Shown piece by piece: positions 29,136-37,756 of a stretch of DNA of 37,767 nt (position 1 is its first letter; every line of letters begins with the position of its first letter). Origin of the DNA: a virus; IMG/VR virus record IMGVR_UViG_3300009499_000021, positions 1-37,767 of that record. One strand, given 5' to 3'. The position numbers and the translations under genes were made by a program. The notes under the pieces were generated by a model, which did no database searches, was not told the DNA's origin, and saw only the letters and a program-made list of their open reading frames with translations.

Positions 29136-31723
29136 CCGAGATATTCAGGATCATCGGGAAGAACGATATACACTTCGACGCGGGCGCTACGAGCAATTAT
29201 CTATTCACGCAAGGCAAACCGCCTCGGAAGTTGAGCACGATTCTAACCAGGCAGGAAGTGCTAGCCGTCCTCCCCCGGCTCCCGCTGGGTGTCAGACCGA
29301 TGGCCTTAAAGCACGGCCTCTCGGTCATCACTATGGAATTGAACATCCACGGCTTTGCGGACGCAGGTGCTGGAATCACGGGCGATATGGACATGGAAGC
29401 CAAGGAACACGCCCTGATAGAGACGTTGGTGGAGACCGACGTATTCTTCTCCAACGGCGGGACGATGGGCACTAAGGCCGAATTGCAGGTCAAGTCCGAT
29501 GGGGCCTCAGAGGTTAGTTTCAAGAGTGTCTTCTTTGCCGTACTGGACGAACTGGATGCCAGAGATGTCCTGGGAGCGGTGATAAAGTCGCATAGTATGT
29601 ACGGGCTTAGGCTGACCCTCTATTGCGAAGAGAACTGGCGGCCTGGGACTTTCAACCACCTCTTCAACGGGGGCTTCGAGTTCTGGGACAGGGTGCCCTA
29701 CGGAGGGGCGGGGGCGGATACGGAGCCGGATGGGTGGATTGATACGGAAGACCCTAACATTACTGGCACGAACAATAGGGAACCAGCCACGGTGCAACAG
29801 GGCTCTTATGCCTTACGGCTAGAAGTAACCAATAGTGTCGGTGCCGGCAGCAAGGGAGTTCTGCAGGACATTCTACCGTACTTAATACCAGGTGTAACAT
29901 ATACCTTGATTGTTTGGCTTAGGAATACCACAATTACGAACGGTCTAGTGCAAATTATCGCTTGGGGAGACATTTCTGGATCCTTTGTTGCTTATAATAA
30001 TGGTGCTGCAAATGCCGATTATACCCGATATACTGTAGCCTTCACTCCTAGCACAGCAGACACGTTTTTTAATGTAAGGACGACGATTTATGCTCTTGGC
30101 GCTAACTGCTCCGGCACCGCCTACTTCGACGGCATGATGGTGGTGCGGGGCACAGTCATCCCCGATGACTTCATAGAGTGGCATCCGAACCCAGGAATAA
30201 GGATCGGGCCTGATCTCTTATCCAATGCTGGCTTTGAGGAATGGCCCGCGGACGTTACGGATAACGAGCCTGATTGTTGGGAAAACCACGAGAGCATTAT
30301 AGGCGGCACACATACTAACAATCAGGAGTCAATCGAGGTCTTGCAGGGTTGCCATGCGTTAGAGATTCAAGTCGGTGGCATCAGTAACGGGGACGAAAAG
30401 GGGGTTGAACAGGAAATCTCCGCGAGGCTTGTGGCAGATAGAGAATATGTTTTGATAGTTTGGATCAAAAATCCTGTCGCCATCGTGAATGGGGACCTGC
30501 ACGTCGAGGCGTACGGTTCGGTGTCGTTCTCGTTGGGCATCGCATACCATGACAGAACGGCGCATCTTTCGTACACTAGGTATGCTTGCACTTTCACCCC
30601 CGCCGCCGGCGACATAGCAGGCACGGTTCATATCTATGCCTACATTGTGGCCGACGCCGACTTTTGCACGGGCATAGTTTACATCGACAAGATGATGGTC
30701 ATAGAAGCCTCCGTCTACAACGGCCACAGTTTCGCCCCGGAGGAGTGGACGGGGTGTGGGTACGTCTGGAACCACTTGGATAAGGCTTGCGGCCCAGCCC
30801 CGCCGGAAAATGAATGCGGTCACGTGAACTACCTCAACATAGCCGACCTAAGAGGAGATGTGGACGGTAGGCCCCGCATCGAGATGCAATCGCTGTATGC
30901 TAATAGTTATGGCCCAGGCGAATTGACGGTGGCTCGGAGAACCGATCCCTGCTTGCCCTGCCAGTTCGTTCACTTCCTGGAGGCCGAGGATGCCACGACG
31001 CAGACTCGTTGGGGAGATGTTGTCAATAATGACCGTTCTGGTTGCGACGAGGTGGAAAACACTGGGGCAGACCTGGATGGGCATATTATCTGGGATTATA
31101 CAACATTAGGATACGATTTGGCCTGCCAGAAGGGGCGGTTCCGGGTCTTGGGGGCTGTGTATGTGGATTATGATGGCGTCGCGGACGAGAACATCAAATT
31201 CAGGCTTACACATGGCCCAGCAGCCTACCAGCAAAGCAGATGGCTCCAACCGCTCATCGACTCTACCTGGCATTGGCTGGATTTCGGCGTCTTCGAAGTC
31301 ACGGGCCAGTTCTGGGGAGATGAATTGCCTTCCACGCTATATTGGCGGGTCGATTACCTGAAAGAGGCCAACGATGATGTGGCATTGGATTTCCTGCTCC
31401 TCTTGCCGGAGGACGAATCGATGCTCAGGATTCCTCTGGGTGAATACCTCCTCGCGACTAACGAAGATGTCCTTTGGGATGACACGTTCGACTTTATCCT
31501 GGCTATGAAGAGGAATACCGCAGACGCCTTCGTGTGGCATCCTCCGATTCAGGCGGAACCCCTGGCCCTGAAGCCTGAGGAGCAGAACCGCCTAATCTTC
31601 GCCATCGGTCATTGGATCTCGGATACCTTCCCCTACAAGGGGTGCTTCGTCCATGAATATAACGGTGAGCACATGTTGGTCAGCCTGAAATATCTGCCTC
31701 AGTTTGTCAGCCCATTGGAGTGA
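29132..31723 (+). CDS. Large tail protein with two carbohydrate-binding-like domains
   Basis: 863 residues. The N-terminal 170 (with RKLSTILTRQEVLAVLPRLPLGVRP) are likely a tail-tip structural base. Residues about 175-344 and 359-527 are two related beta-sandwich domains with the shared frame NGGFEFW/NAGFEEW...PDxW...NNxE...QGSYALRLEV...YTLIVWLRN...YTRYTVAFTP...CSGTAYFDGMMV, as in CBM4/9-like modules. The C-terminal 330 residues are beta-rich with a further glycan-like face. The two domains match the one fused to the head-tail connector. Some of domain 1 is more AT-rich than flanks, a sign of transfer. Predicted to bind host sugars. Confidence 0.72.
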   Translation: MTEIFRIIGKNDIHFDAGATSNYLFTQGKPPRKLSTILTRQEVLAVLPRLPLGVRPMALKHGLSVITMELNIHGFADAGAGITGDMDMEAKEHALIETLVETDVFFSNGGTMGTKAELQVKSDGASEVSFKSVFFAVLDELDARDVLGAVIKSHSMYGLRLTLYCEENWRPGTFNHLFNGGFEFWDRVPYGGAGADTEPDGWIDTEDPNITGTNNREPATVQQGSYALRLEVTNSVGAGSKGVLQDILPYLIPGVTYTLIVWLRNTTITNGLVQIIAWGDISGSFVAYNNGAANADYTRYTVAFTPSTADTFFNVRTTIYALGANCSGTAYFDGMMVVRGTVIPDDFIEWHPNPGIRIGPDLLSNAGFEEWPADVTDNEPDCWENHESIIGGTHTNNQESIEVLQGCHALEIQVGGISNGDEKGVEQEISARLVADREYVLIVWIKNPVAIVNGDLHVEAYGSVSFSLGIAYHDRTAHLSYTRYACTFTPAAGDIAGTVHIYAYIVADADFCTGIVYIDKMMVIEASVYNGHSFAPEEWTGCGYVWNHLDKACGPAPPENECGHVNYLNIADLRGDVDGRPRIEMQSLYANSYGPGELTVARRTDPCLPCQFVHFLEAEDATTQTRWGDVVNNDRSGCDEVENTGADLDGHIIWDYTTLGYDLACQKGRFRVLGAVYVDYDGVADENIKFRLTHGPAAYQQSRWLQPLIDSTWHWLDFGVFEVTGQFWGDELPSTLYWRVDYLKEANDDVALDFLLLLPEDESMLRIPLGEYLLATNEDVLWDDTFDFILAMKRNTADAFVWHPPIQAEPLALKPEEQNRLIFAIGHWISDTFPYKGCFVHEYNGEHMLVSLKYLPQFVSPLE

Positions 31724-31730
31724 GGGAGAA

Positions 31731-31907
31731 ATGTTATCGTTTGCTCAAAACGCAAAGTATTATCTGGCTCAGGAGAAATCCGCTCACGATGCACAAGGCA
31801 AACCATCTTCCAGCGTTGACCCCATCCCACCATTCGTAGATTCTGGTAAACCAGTTACGCATTTTCTCCTCCACTATCTAATTGCGTTCAGTATATTACA
31901 GACTTAG
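31731..31907 (+). CDS. Hypothetical protein, 58 aa, doubtful
   Basis: Fills the 194-base gap between two large tail genes. A GAGGGAGAA site precedes the ATG. The product has a C-terminal hydrophobic stretch (FLLHYLIAFSILQT) but otherwise no features. Base composition is more AT-rich than nearby genes. It may be real or a chance reading frame in a spacer; a longer start at 31704 lies inside the upstream gene. Confidence 0.3.
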   Translation: MLSFAQNAKYYLAQEKSAHDAQGKPSSSVDPIPPFVDSGKPVTHFLLHYLIAFSILQT

Positions 31908-31917
31908 AGGTTTGTCA

Positions 31918-34152
31918 ATGCTACCCTTAACTATCGAGATAACCGACCAAAACGGGATACAATGGCGACCTGCCTATCGTAATTTGCGTTTTGCGAAATC
32001 ATTTTTCGGCGGCGAAGACTTGTGGATGGCTTTCGTTCTAGACAGGTCGGGCAAACTCGACTATCCCGACGTGGCCTACGGCAACGATGTGGTCTTGAGG
32101 TGCGGTCTGGAGCCCATCTGGAAGGGGGAGATTCGCCAGATAGAAAGCGATGTAGAGACGGTGAGCGTCGGCTGCCTCGGGATGTGGGTTTATCTCGATG
32201 ATTATGGCTACGGGGGGGACGGGAAACTTTGGTGTGATTCGAGGTATGGGAAGTGGAAGCCGATTACCCGCAATATGGATAGTTCATGCTGGCCCGAACT
32301 GTTCGAGATGGACCAAACGAATCGGCTCTATATCGCCCCTAGAAAGCATGAGGTTTTTTCACTTACTACTACTTTCGGTCGTTACTATTATTGGTGTCCC
32401 TACGACCTCATACTCCGGATTTCCTTCGACTACGAGTTCGTGGACCCCGACGACTGGAGATTGAACCTTTACACCAACGACGGGACCCCGATGGTCATAG
32501 GCACGGACTTCCTTGAGTGGCAGGTGACCGCTACCTCATCCGGGGTGAAGGATATCACCTTCCCAACGCCTAGATCGTTGATAATTTTTAGTGTTCAGTA
32601 TGGCTTATTGGGGCCAACGCAATACAATGGCGAAACCGGTGCTTGCCGCGGTGTCATCACCAACCTCCGCGTCTGGGGCGAGAAAGGCTTCCTCAGCCGG
32701 GCCATCGAATCCCCTTCCGTCATCCACATTGCCGAAAGTATGATTAAGACGGTGCCGCCCTCCGACGATTTCGACCTGGTACGGGAATCGCTTTATGTAC
32801 GAGATACGTTCACGGATACTCCTGGCACCTTGCTAACCGCCCACGGCCCAGACATAGATAAAGAGAGGGGTGGTTGGGCCTTTGGTTCGGGCCAAGCCGA
32901 TATTCAGGCTCCTGGAGAGGCCAATGTTACAGTGGTTAATCTGGCGGCTGTTGTAGATGCCGGCGTTTCGGACGGAATAGTGTGTGTGGACGCACGCACG
33001 CAGGCGGCAACTGCTTGGAAGGGTCCTGCATTGATTTTCCGCTATCAGGATATTAACAACTTTTGGGCCTGGATAGTTGAGCCAACCAACGGAGAGGCTC
33101 AACTTTGGCGCATACAGGCGGGATGGAATTTGGAATGGCAAGGCGTTCTCGGCGTCCAATATTCATACTGGTACAATCTAATGGTCAAATTGCGGGGTGA
33201 TAGAATCGATTGTTATATTGGAGGAATTTGGCGGCATGGGCTGAATAATAGCACCTTTCAGACCGAGACAGAACATGGCATACGAGGAATCGAGATTGGT
33301 ATTCGCTTCGACAACTTCGAGGTCTTCCAGGCCCTCCCGCTCTGGCCTCTATTCTATGAAAAAGGGGAATCGTGCCACAAAGCCCTGGTGGATGTGGCTT
33401 CCTACGGTGACTGGGACTTCCGAGCCTTGGGCTGGGGAATCGAGCCAGGGGGTAACAGGTTGTACCTCAAGCGGGCAGACCGTGACAGGGTGCGCTACAT
33501 GATACCCCCTCACCACGCTTCCAGGCTGTCCGCCAGGGGGCAAACTGACAAGGGCTTCATCACTGAGGCATGGGGGCAGTTCATCGACGAGGACGGGGTG
33601 GAACGATTGACGGCCAAATACTATGCGCACGTCACGTCCACGGGCATCGTAGCCAACACGACCGTACCCGCGGCCGGCGACTCTTCTGCTCAGACCGTGT
33701 ATGGGGTAATAAGGGAAAGGGTTATCAACTTCGGTCGTGTGGATGCGATTCTCGCTGTCGAATATCTTCGGCAATACCTGGAGGAGCACGCCCATCCACA
33801 GGTCAAATCTTCGTTCGAGATATTCGGCCCCGTGCAAGACCGTTTCAAAGGCGGAGCCTGGATTCAGCCTTACGAGTTAGAGATGGGCTACGTGGTGCAG
33901 ATCCCCTACTTCCGAGCGGTGGAAGTGGAAGGCACGGCGGGTAGTGACATCAGGTGGGGCGTGGGCGGGGGATCTGATACGACCTTCCTCTTGGTGGGCA
34001 TGGAATATGACATGGAGAAGGGAAGGGCCAACCTTATCCCCGAAGGAGCGTCCGAGGATTTGGAACGCTTGATGAAATACACCAGGGAGTTCGAGCGGGG
34101 GGAGGAGAAATCTCTAACCGACAAGAGACGGGAGGCATCGTTTAATCGATGA
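31918..34152 (+). CDS. Tail tip/hub protein with LamG-like insertion
   Basis: 744 residues from ATG 31918 (weak site TTAGAGG). The N-terminal part (LTIEITDQNGIQW...YPDVAYGNDVVLRCGLEPIWKGEIRQIE) and C-terminal part (QTDKGFITEAWGQFIDEDGV...PYELEMGYVVQIPY) resemble phage baseplate-hub proteins. Residues about 297-470 look inserted: DTFTDTPGTLLTAHGPD...ALIFRYQDINNFWAWIVEP...YNLMVKLRGDRIDCYIGG...IGIRFDNFEVF, the concanavalin-like LamG pattern of sugar-binding sandwiches. That insert has lower GC than the rest, suggesting acquisition. Likely at the tail tip, contacting the host surface. Confidence 0.65.
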   Translation: MLPLTIEITDQNGIQWRPAYRNLRFAKSFFGGEDLWMAFVLDRSGKLDYPDVAYGNDVVLRCGLEPIWKGEIRQIESDVETVSVGCLGMWVYLDDYGYGGDGKLWCDSRYGKWKPITRNMDSSCWPELFEMDQTNRLYIAPRKHEVFSLTTTFGRYYYWCPYDLILRISFDYEFVDPDDWRLNLYTNDGTPMVIGTDFLEWQVTATSSGVKDITFPTPRSLIIFSVQYGLLGPTQYNGETGACRGVITNLRVWGEKGFLSRAIESPSVIHIAESMIKTVPPSDDFDLVRESLYVRDTFTDTPGTLLTAHGPDIDKERGGWAFGSGQADIQAPGEANVTVVNLAAVVDAGVSDGIVCVDARTQAATAWKGPALIFRYQDINNFWAWIVEPTNGEAQLWRIQAGWNLEWQGVLGVQYSYWYNLMVKLRGDRIDCYIGGIWRHGLNNSTFQTETEHGIRGIEIGIRFDNFEVFQALPLWPLFYEKGESCHKALVDVASYGDWDFRALGWGIEPGGNRLYLKRADRDRVRYMIPPHHASRLSARGQTDKGFITEAWGQFIDEDGVERLTAKYYAHVTSTGIVANTTVPAAGDSSAQTVYGVIRERVINFGRVDAILAVEYLRQYLEEHAHPQVKSSFEIFGPVQDRFKGGAWIQPYELEMGYVVQIPYFRAVEVEGTAGSDIRWGVGGGSDTTFLLVGMEYDMEKGRANLIPEGASEDLERLMKYTREFERGEEKSLTDKRREASFNR

Positions 34153-34177
34153 GCAAAGACAAAGAAAGGAGGCACAA

Positions 34178-34387
34178 ATGACGGGCATAGAAACGGGGAT
34201 AATTGTAACTATGTTCTTGGCGATTATCGGTTGCTACGCGTTCACGTTCACGGCCTGGAGGGGCGTCAATAACCACGTCTATTCAAAACTTGACAAACTA
34301 GCAAGGAAGTTCGACAAGTTTTGCCTAGAGGTAACAGACCGATTAGCCAGAATTGAAACGACGCTTGGAGTAAAGAAGAAGGAATGA
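34178..34387 (+). CDS. Small membrane protein with coiled coil, holin/XhlA-like
   Basis: AAAGGAGG is at the right distance before ATG 34178. Residues about 8-28 are a membrane helix; residues 30-69 are a charged helix with heptad character (YSKLDKLARKFDKFCLEVTDRLARIETTLGVKKKE). This is the form of XhlA-like lysis accessory proteins. The stop overlaps the start of the lysin gene (ATGA). It may help release or position the lysin. Confidence 0.6.
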   Translation: MTGIETGIIVTMFLAIIGCYAFTFTAWRGVNNHVYSKLDKLARKFDKFCLEVTDRLARIETTLGVKKKE

Positions 34388-35772
34388 GCAAACTAGGGCT
34401 CCACATCCACTCTTGGAATCATGCGATCTTTCAATACTGCAAGAACGTGGGCGGCGCCGTTCACTTCATCCTTGACTTCAACGAGATGATGATAAACCAA
34501 GTCAAGCAGGCGCAGCCCAAGAGTCTCTTGATCGCTCGGCTATGGGTCGATGAGCAGAAGTTGGATGATCCTATCAGGAACGCCCGGGAGTTCACCGACC
34601 TGCTATTGCTACACATAGACGGTTGCCATGTTGACGGAGCCAGTGGATACAACGAGTGGGACGGAGACTTGGCTTATCATAAGGGGGGGCCACAGGGCCT
34701 AGAGATCTTTAAGCGATATGCAGACTTCGAGGCAGAGCGGAGCCGGATACTCCATAGAGAGGGGCTATTGTCTGTGGTGGGTGGCTGCTCGGTGGGCACT
34801 CCCCCGGAGCATTGGTTCTCTGCCTTCAAGCCTGCGCTGGAGGAGGGGGACTTTCTACACCTTCACGAATACTCAGCGCCGGCCATGTGGGATGCCGTAA
34901 ACTGGCATTGTTTGAAGTACCGCCATGTTTACGACTATCTCAAGGAACACAACCTACCGATGCTGCCCCTCATCATCTCCGAGTGCGGCATAGACGGCGG
35001 GGTTTGTGGAAGGCCAAGAGAGGGATGGAGGAAGTTCACCCCTGCTTGGAATTATATGCAACAATGGAAGTGGATGGATGCAGAGTGGATGAAGAACTGG
35101 TATGTAGTGGGTGGTTGCGCTTTCGATTGTGGCGGAGGCGGTGGCTTAGGCTGGGCCTCATTCAACATGGACCCAGAGATGCTACGTTTATGGGCTCCTT
35201 ATGTGCAGGCTCAGGGCGTATCCTACTGGGAGCCGAAGGAGGAACCAATGGGAATTTGGGAGAATGTACCATCGCAAATCAGCCAGTGGAAGGAACTCAT
35301 CGGGAAATGTACGAGAGAGTGCCATGTACCGATCCCCGATTATCAAGGGGTTCCCGTATCTCCCGCCAAAGTGGTTGCCTGCATCATCAGGAGAGAAAGC
35401 AACGGCGACCCAGACATCGTGAATCCGGACTCGGGAGCGACGGGGCTGATGCAAATTATGCCCTTCCACTTTGAGGAGGGACAAGATCCCTGTGAGCCAG
35501 AATGGAATATCAGGAAAGGACTCTCGATCTTTGAGGAGAAGATAACCAAGGCCAAAGACCTATATAGGGCTCTATTTTGGTATAGCGGAAAGGCGGATCG
35601 GCCAGAGGCTCCGTTCATCCAGGACTATTGGGAGCCTTTCGTCGCCTGGTACAAGGCTTTCTGGGGCGTTGACCTGCAGCCAAGCGAGGTGGATTATAAG
35701 AAGAAGTACGACGACCTGCGAAACGGAGCGGTGGCCGCCATAAACACGTTGCAGGCGGTGTTGGATGCGTGA
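34384..35772 (+). CDS. Two-domain lysin: TIM-barrel glycosidase-like plus lytic transglycosylase
   Basis: Residues 1-290 look like a clan-A TIM barrel: N90-E91 in YNEWDGD as acid/base and E200 in ISECGIDGG as nucleophile fit glycoside hydrolases, and strand-like segments HIHSW, HFILDF and LLHIDGCHVDG follow in order. Residues about 325-425 are an SLT-type lytic transglycosylase, with catalytic E338 in RRESNGDP and GLMQIMP at 354-360. The last 30 residues are helical. It would cut peptidoglycan, with the first domain perhaps removing other wall sugars. No signal peptide, so export would need the holin. Confidence 0.75.
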   Translation: MSKLGLHIHSWNHAIFQYCKNVGGAVHFILDFNEMMINQVKQAQPKSLLIARLWVDEQKLDDPIRNAREFTDLLLLHIDGCHVDGASGYNEWDGDLAYHKGGPQGLEIFKRYADFEAERSRILHREGLLSVVGGCSVGTPPEHWFSAFKPALEEGDFLHLHEYSAPAMWDAVNWHCLKYRHVYDYLKEHNLPMLPLIISECGIDGGVCGRPREGWRKFTPAWNYMQQWKWMDAEWMKNWYVVGGCAFDCGGGGGLGWASFNMDPEMLRLWAPYVQAQGVSYWEPKEEPMGIWENVPSQISQWKELIGKCTRECHVPIPDYQGVPVSPAKVVACIIRRESNGDPDIVNPDSGATGLMQIMPFHFEEGQDPCEPEWNIRKGLSIFEEKITKAKDLYRALFWYSGKADRPEAPFIQDYWEPFVAWYKAFWGVDLQPSEVDYKKKYDDLRNGAVAAINTLQAVLDA

Positions 35773-35776
35773 GGCC

Positions 35777-35857
35777 ATGCTTCTGCTGATACTCCTACTT
35801 TGTGTAACGGCCATCTATTGGCTACTTTGCGGGGCGCCGCATTGGGAAATGGTGTAA
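35777..35857 (+). CDS. Tiny membrane peptide, 26 aa
   Basis: Four bases after the lysin stop. The product is almost one membrane helix (LLLILLLCVTAIYWLL) with a short hydrophilic tail. The only ribosome site is weak (GTGAGG). Small membrane peptides of this kind are common in lysis cassettes. It could also be chance, because it is short. Confidence 0.4.
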   Translation: MLLLILLLCVTAIYWLLCGAPHWEMV

Positions 35858-35885
35858 ATCCAAACGAAAGGAGGTGAGAAAGGAC

Positions 35886-36227
35886 ATGGGCTTTTTGGAG
35901 AACCCCCTGATCCTGGGCACGATAGTCTTCGCCCTGGTATGGCTCTTCAGGAAGTTGGGCTTGGATGTCGAGGGCCTAAAGGCACTCTGGTTCACCATGA
36001 TCGTTGCGGTTGCCTTGGCCATTGCCGGGCGCTTACTCGCAACGGGGATTCCAAACTTCCTCGTGTGCGAGATGGTGCCCGAACCCGTCGGCTTCCTGAC
36101 CTGCCTCTTCGCCATTCTACGAACGATACTAGAAGAGGCTAGCGTGACCTTCGTGGCCGCCGAGATGATCTACCAACTGCTGCGACGAGAGATCGCGGGC
36201 CGGACTATCCTGGGCGAAAAGATCTAA
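35886..36227 (+). CDS. Putative holin, 113 aa
   Basis: AAAGGAGGTGAG before ATG 35886 is optimal; an in-frame GTG at 35874 is inside that site. Three hydrophobic segments at about residues 8-24, 35-55 and 64-80, followed by a charged helix with EEASVTFVAAEMIYQLLRREIAG at the C-terminus, match a multi-pass phage holin. It follows the lysin genes and closes the rightward transcription unit. It would make the membrane holes that let the lysin reach the wall. Confidence 0.65.
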   Translation: MGFLENPLILGTIVFALVWLFRKLGLDVEGLKALWFTMIVAVALAIAGRLLATGIPNFLVCEMVPEPVGFLTCLFAILRTILEEASVTFVAAEMIYQLLRREIAGRTILGEKI

Positions 36228-36238
36228 CCGCTAATACC

Positions 36239-36301
36239 TGCGCCAGCAGGCGCATCATCTTCCTCCTGGGGCGGCGAGGGTCTAGGCAACCCTGCCGCCC
36301 C
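36239..36301. terminator. Paired hairpins between convergent genes
   Basis: Two stems lie between the rightward holin gene and the leftward zinc-ribbon gene: TGCGCC/GGCGCA (36239-36254, loop AGCA) and GGGGCGGC+AGGGT with ACCCT+GCCGCCCC (36268-36301, one bulged G, loop CTAGGCA). Neither has a T-run. Position between converging genes supports transcription ending here, perhaps factor-assisted. Confidence 0.5.
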
Positions 36302-36306
36302 AATTC

Positions 36307-36480
36307 CTATGCCCACTTTGCGCCACAAGAGAGACAGGCGTATTCTCTCGGCGCGAGTGCCAGCCAAACGAACCAGCCGATGAAGAGGAAGAGGAAGCCC
36401 AAGACGCCGGCCCATTTGTGCTGACGGCTCGATTTGATCTTCTTCGAGCCGCACTTCGGGCATTCGTTTATCAAAGCCAT
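36307..36480 (-). CDS. Zinc-ribbon membrane protein, 57 aa
   Basis: Reads leftward, 15 bases after the integrase stop, behind a perfect AAAGGAGGTGAGAAA ribosome site. Residues 7-10 are CPKC, residues 49-52 are CLSC, forming a zinc ribbon interrupted by a membrane helix at about residues 24-43 (AGVLGFLFLFIGWFVWLALA). Because both knuckles flank the helix, they cannot form one site unless the helix folds back, or two partial sites dimerise. It may be co-transcribed with the integrase and expressed in the prophage. Function is unknown. Confidence 0.65.
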   Translation of the reverse strand: MALINECPKCGSKKIKSSRQHKWAGVLGFLFLFIGWFVWLALAPREYACLSCGAKWA

Positions 36481-36495
36481 TTTCTCACCTCCTTT

Positions 36496-37488
36496 CTATA
36501 AGATCATCCTATCCACCGGCGATGCTTTCCGGTGGGCTTCCGCTAAGTCCTCCTCGGCCAGCATAACGTATCTTCTCGTCATGTCAAGTTTCGAGTGACC
36601 GAGCAGCCTTTGGAGTGCGAAGACGTTGCCGCCGCCCCTTATGAAATTCGTGCCGAAAGTGTGCCTAAGCCGATGGCCACTACTGTTACACCTGGGGATT
36701 CTTGCCTCGTCCATCTTGTTGCGGATGATCTCCGAGAGATAATGGGGGCGCATGGTGGCATAGGTCGAGCGGGTCGTCGGAGGGAAGAGCGTGCCGTGGC
36801 CGTTGGCGATGCCTGGGCGGCAGTTCTCGATATAAGTGCGTAGCATCCTTTCCATCTTCTGCCCTATGTAGACGGTCCTATGCTTGCGGCCCTTGCCGTC
36901 CACCGCGATGCTGGAACGGTCGAAGTCGATATCGGCTGTCGAGAGCCGAACCACCTCACTGACTCGAAGGCCGGTATCCAGAATGAGCAGGCAGATCACT
37001 TGGTCTCGTTGCTGGGATGGCTTGTCGAGGTCGAAGGAATCGAGGAGGCGGTGGACTTGCTCGCCAGTCAACGGGAGAATGTCGCGCATCGGTCCCCTGG
37101 GGTTCGGAACGAGGCGCATGGGGTTTTCGTCCCGGGCGATCACTTCGTCGAGCACCAGGAACGTGAAGAGTGCCCGCAGGGCTGTCAACTCGGCGCGAGC
37201 CGTCAAATGGCTTTTGCCGCTGGCCAGCCTGTGGGCGACGAACTCCCGGATGCGTCGGGCGGTTATCTCGGCTTCCTCGCCGTGTGCTTGCGTGAACCAC
37301 CGGTAGAAGCGTCGAAGTCCATCTCCGTACGTGATGAGGGTTCTTGGTGAGAGGTTTCTTGCGAGGTTGTAGGCATGGAAAGCGTCGAGGTGCCGCCGGA
37401 GATTCTGCGCTTTCACTAACCCACTATACAGCATATTCGAGCCCGCCTTGAAAGTAAACAGTACCTTTGTCCTATCCGCTATTTCCAT
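36496..37488 (-). CDS. int: Tyrosine-family site-specific integrase
   Basis: 330-residue XerC/D-like tyrosine recombinase. The N-terminal core-binding domain covers about 30-125 (LSPRTLITYGDGLRRFYRWF). The catalytic residues are R175 in TGLRVSE, a lysine in GKGRKHR (199-202), H272 and R275 in GHRLRHTF, H298 in LGHS, and the nucleophile Y307 in RRYV. It should cut and rejoin DNA at the attachment site found at the ends of the window, 270 bases away. No additional N-terminal arm-binding domain is obvious. It is transcribed leftward, divergently from the RHH gene. Confidence 0.93.
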   Translation of the reverse strand: MEIADRTKVLFTFKAGSNMLYSGLVKAQNLRRHLDAFHAYNLARNLSPRTLITYGDGLRRFYRWFTQAHGEEAEITARRIREFVAHRLASGKSHLTARAELTALRALFTFLVLDEVIARDENPMRLVPNPRGPMRDILPLTGEQVHRLLDSFDLDKPSQQRDQVICLLILDTGLRVSEVVRLSTADIDFDRSSIAVDGKGRKHRTVYIGQKMERMLRTYIENCRPGIANGHGTLFPPTTRSTYATMRPHYLSEIIRNKMDEARIPRCNSSGHRLRHTFGTNFIRGGGNVFALQRLLGHSKLDMTRRYVMLAEEDLAEAHRKASPVDRMIL

Positions 37489-37577
37489 TCTATCACGTTC
37501 TTTGTGATTCTATGGGTTATTGCACCGCAACTGGAAAAGTCGCTGTTTGTAGGCGTAAAACTTTAAGGTTGCAGCAC

Positions 37578-37606
37578 TTGACAAGGGGATAGAAAGATAG
37601 TATAAT
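37578..37606 (+). promoter_or_regulatory. Consensus sigma-70 promoter for the RHH gene
   Basis: TTGACA (37578-37583) and TATAAT (37601-37606) are both perfect, separated by 17 bases. A GGATAG follows the -35 as in the TTGACAACC promoter at 13462. Transcription should start near 37613 and run through the RHH gene toward the end of the window. No promoter was clearly seen for the leftward integrase. Confidence 0.88.
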
Positions 37607-37615
37607 AAGGGTGAG

Positions 37616-37756
37616 ATGGGAAACGACGAACTGAAGAACCTCAAGATAGACCCTGAATTGCACCAGCAAGTCAAGATTAGGGCGGCGGAGACCAATAGGA
37701 AGATCCGTGAAGTGGTCGAGGCGGCCCTCCGTCTTTTTTTAGCACAGCCTTCGTAA
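37616..37756 (+). CDS. Ribbon-helix-helix DNA-binding protein, 46 aa
   Basis: Beginning LKNLKIDPELHQQVKIRAAETN and continuing RKIREVVEAALRLFL, it has the beta-strand, helix, helix pattern of Arc/MetJ-type regulators, which bind DNA as dimers. It lies next to the integrase and divergent from it, and its own promoter is consensus. It could be a repressor of early genes, an excisionase-like factor or a self-regulator. The stop codon lies inside the right arm of the attachment core. It ends with a T7 run within CTT TTT TTA. Confidence 0.75.
   Translation: MGNDELKNLKIDPELHQQVKIRAAETNRKIREVVEAALRLFLAQPS

Noticed and set aside
36224-36463. A 79-codon leftward frame overlapping the zinc-ribbon membrane gene
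   Set aside because: The frame starting at 36480 has a perfect ribosome site, CxxC pairs and a membrane helix; the other has none of these.
37731-37756. T TTT TTA slippery heptamer in the RHH gene with a -1 frame through the att site
   Set aside because: The heptamer fits, but the extension in the circular form adds only a short, featureless tail and there is no clear stimulatory structure; likely by chance.
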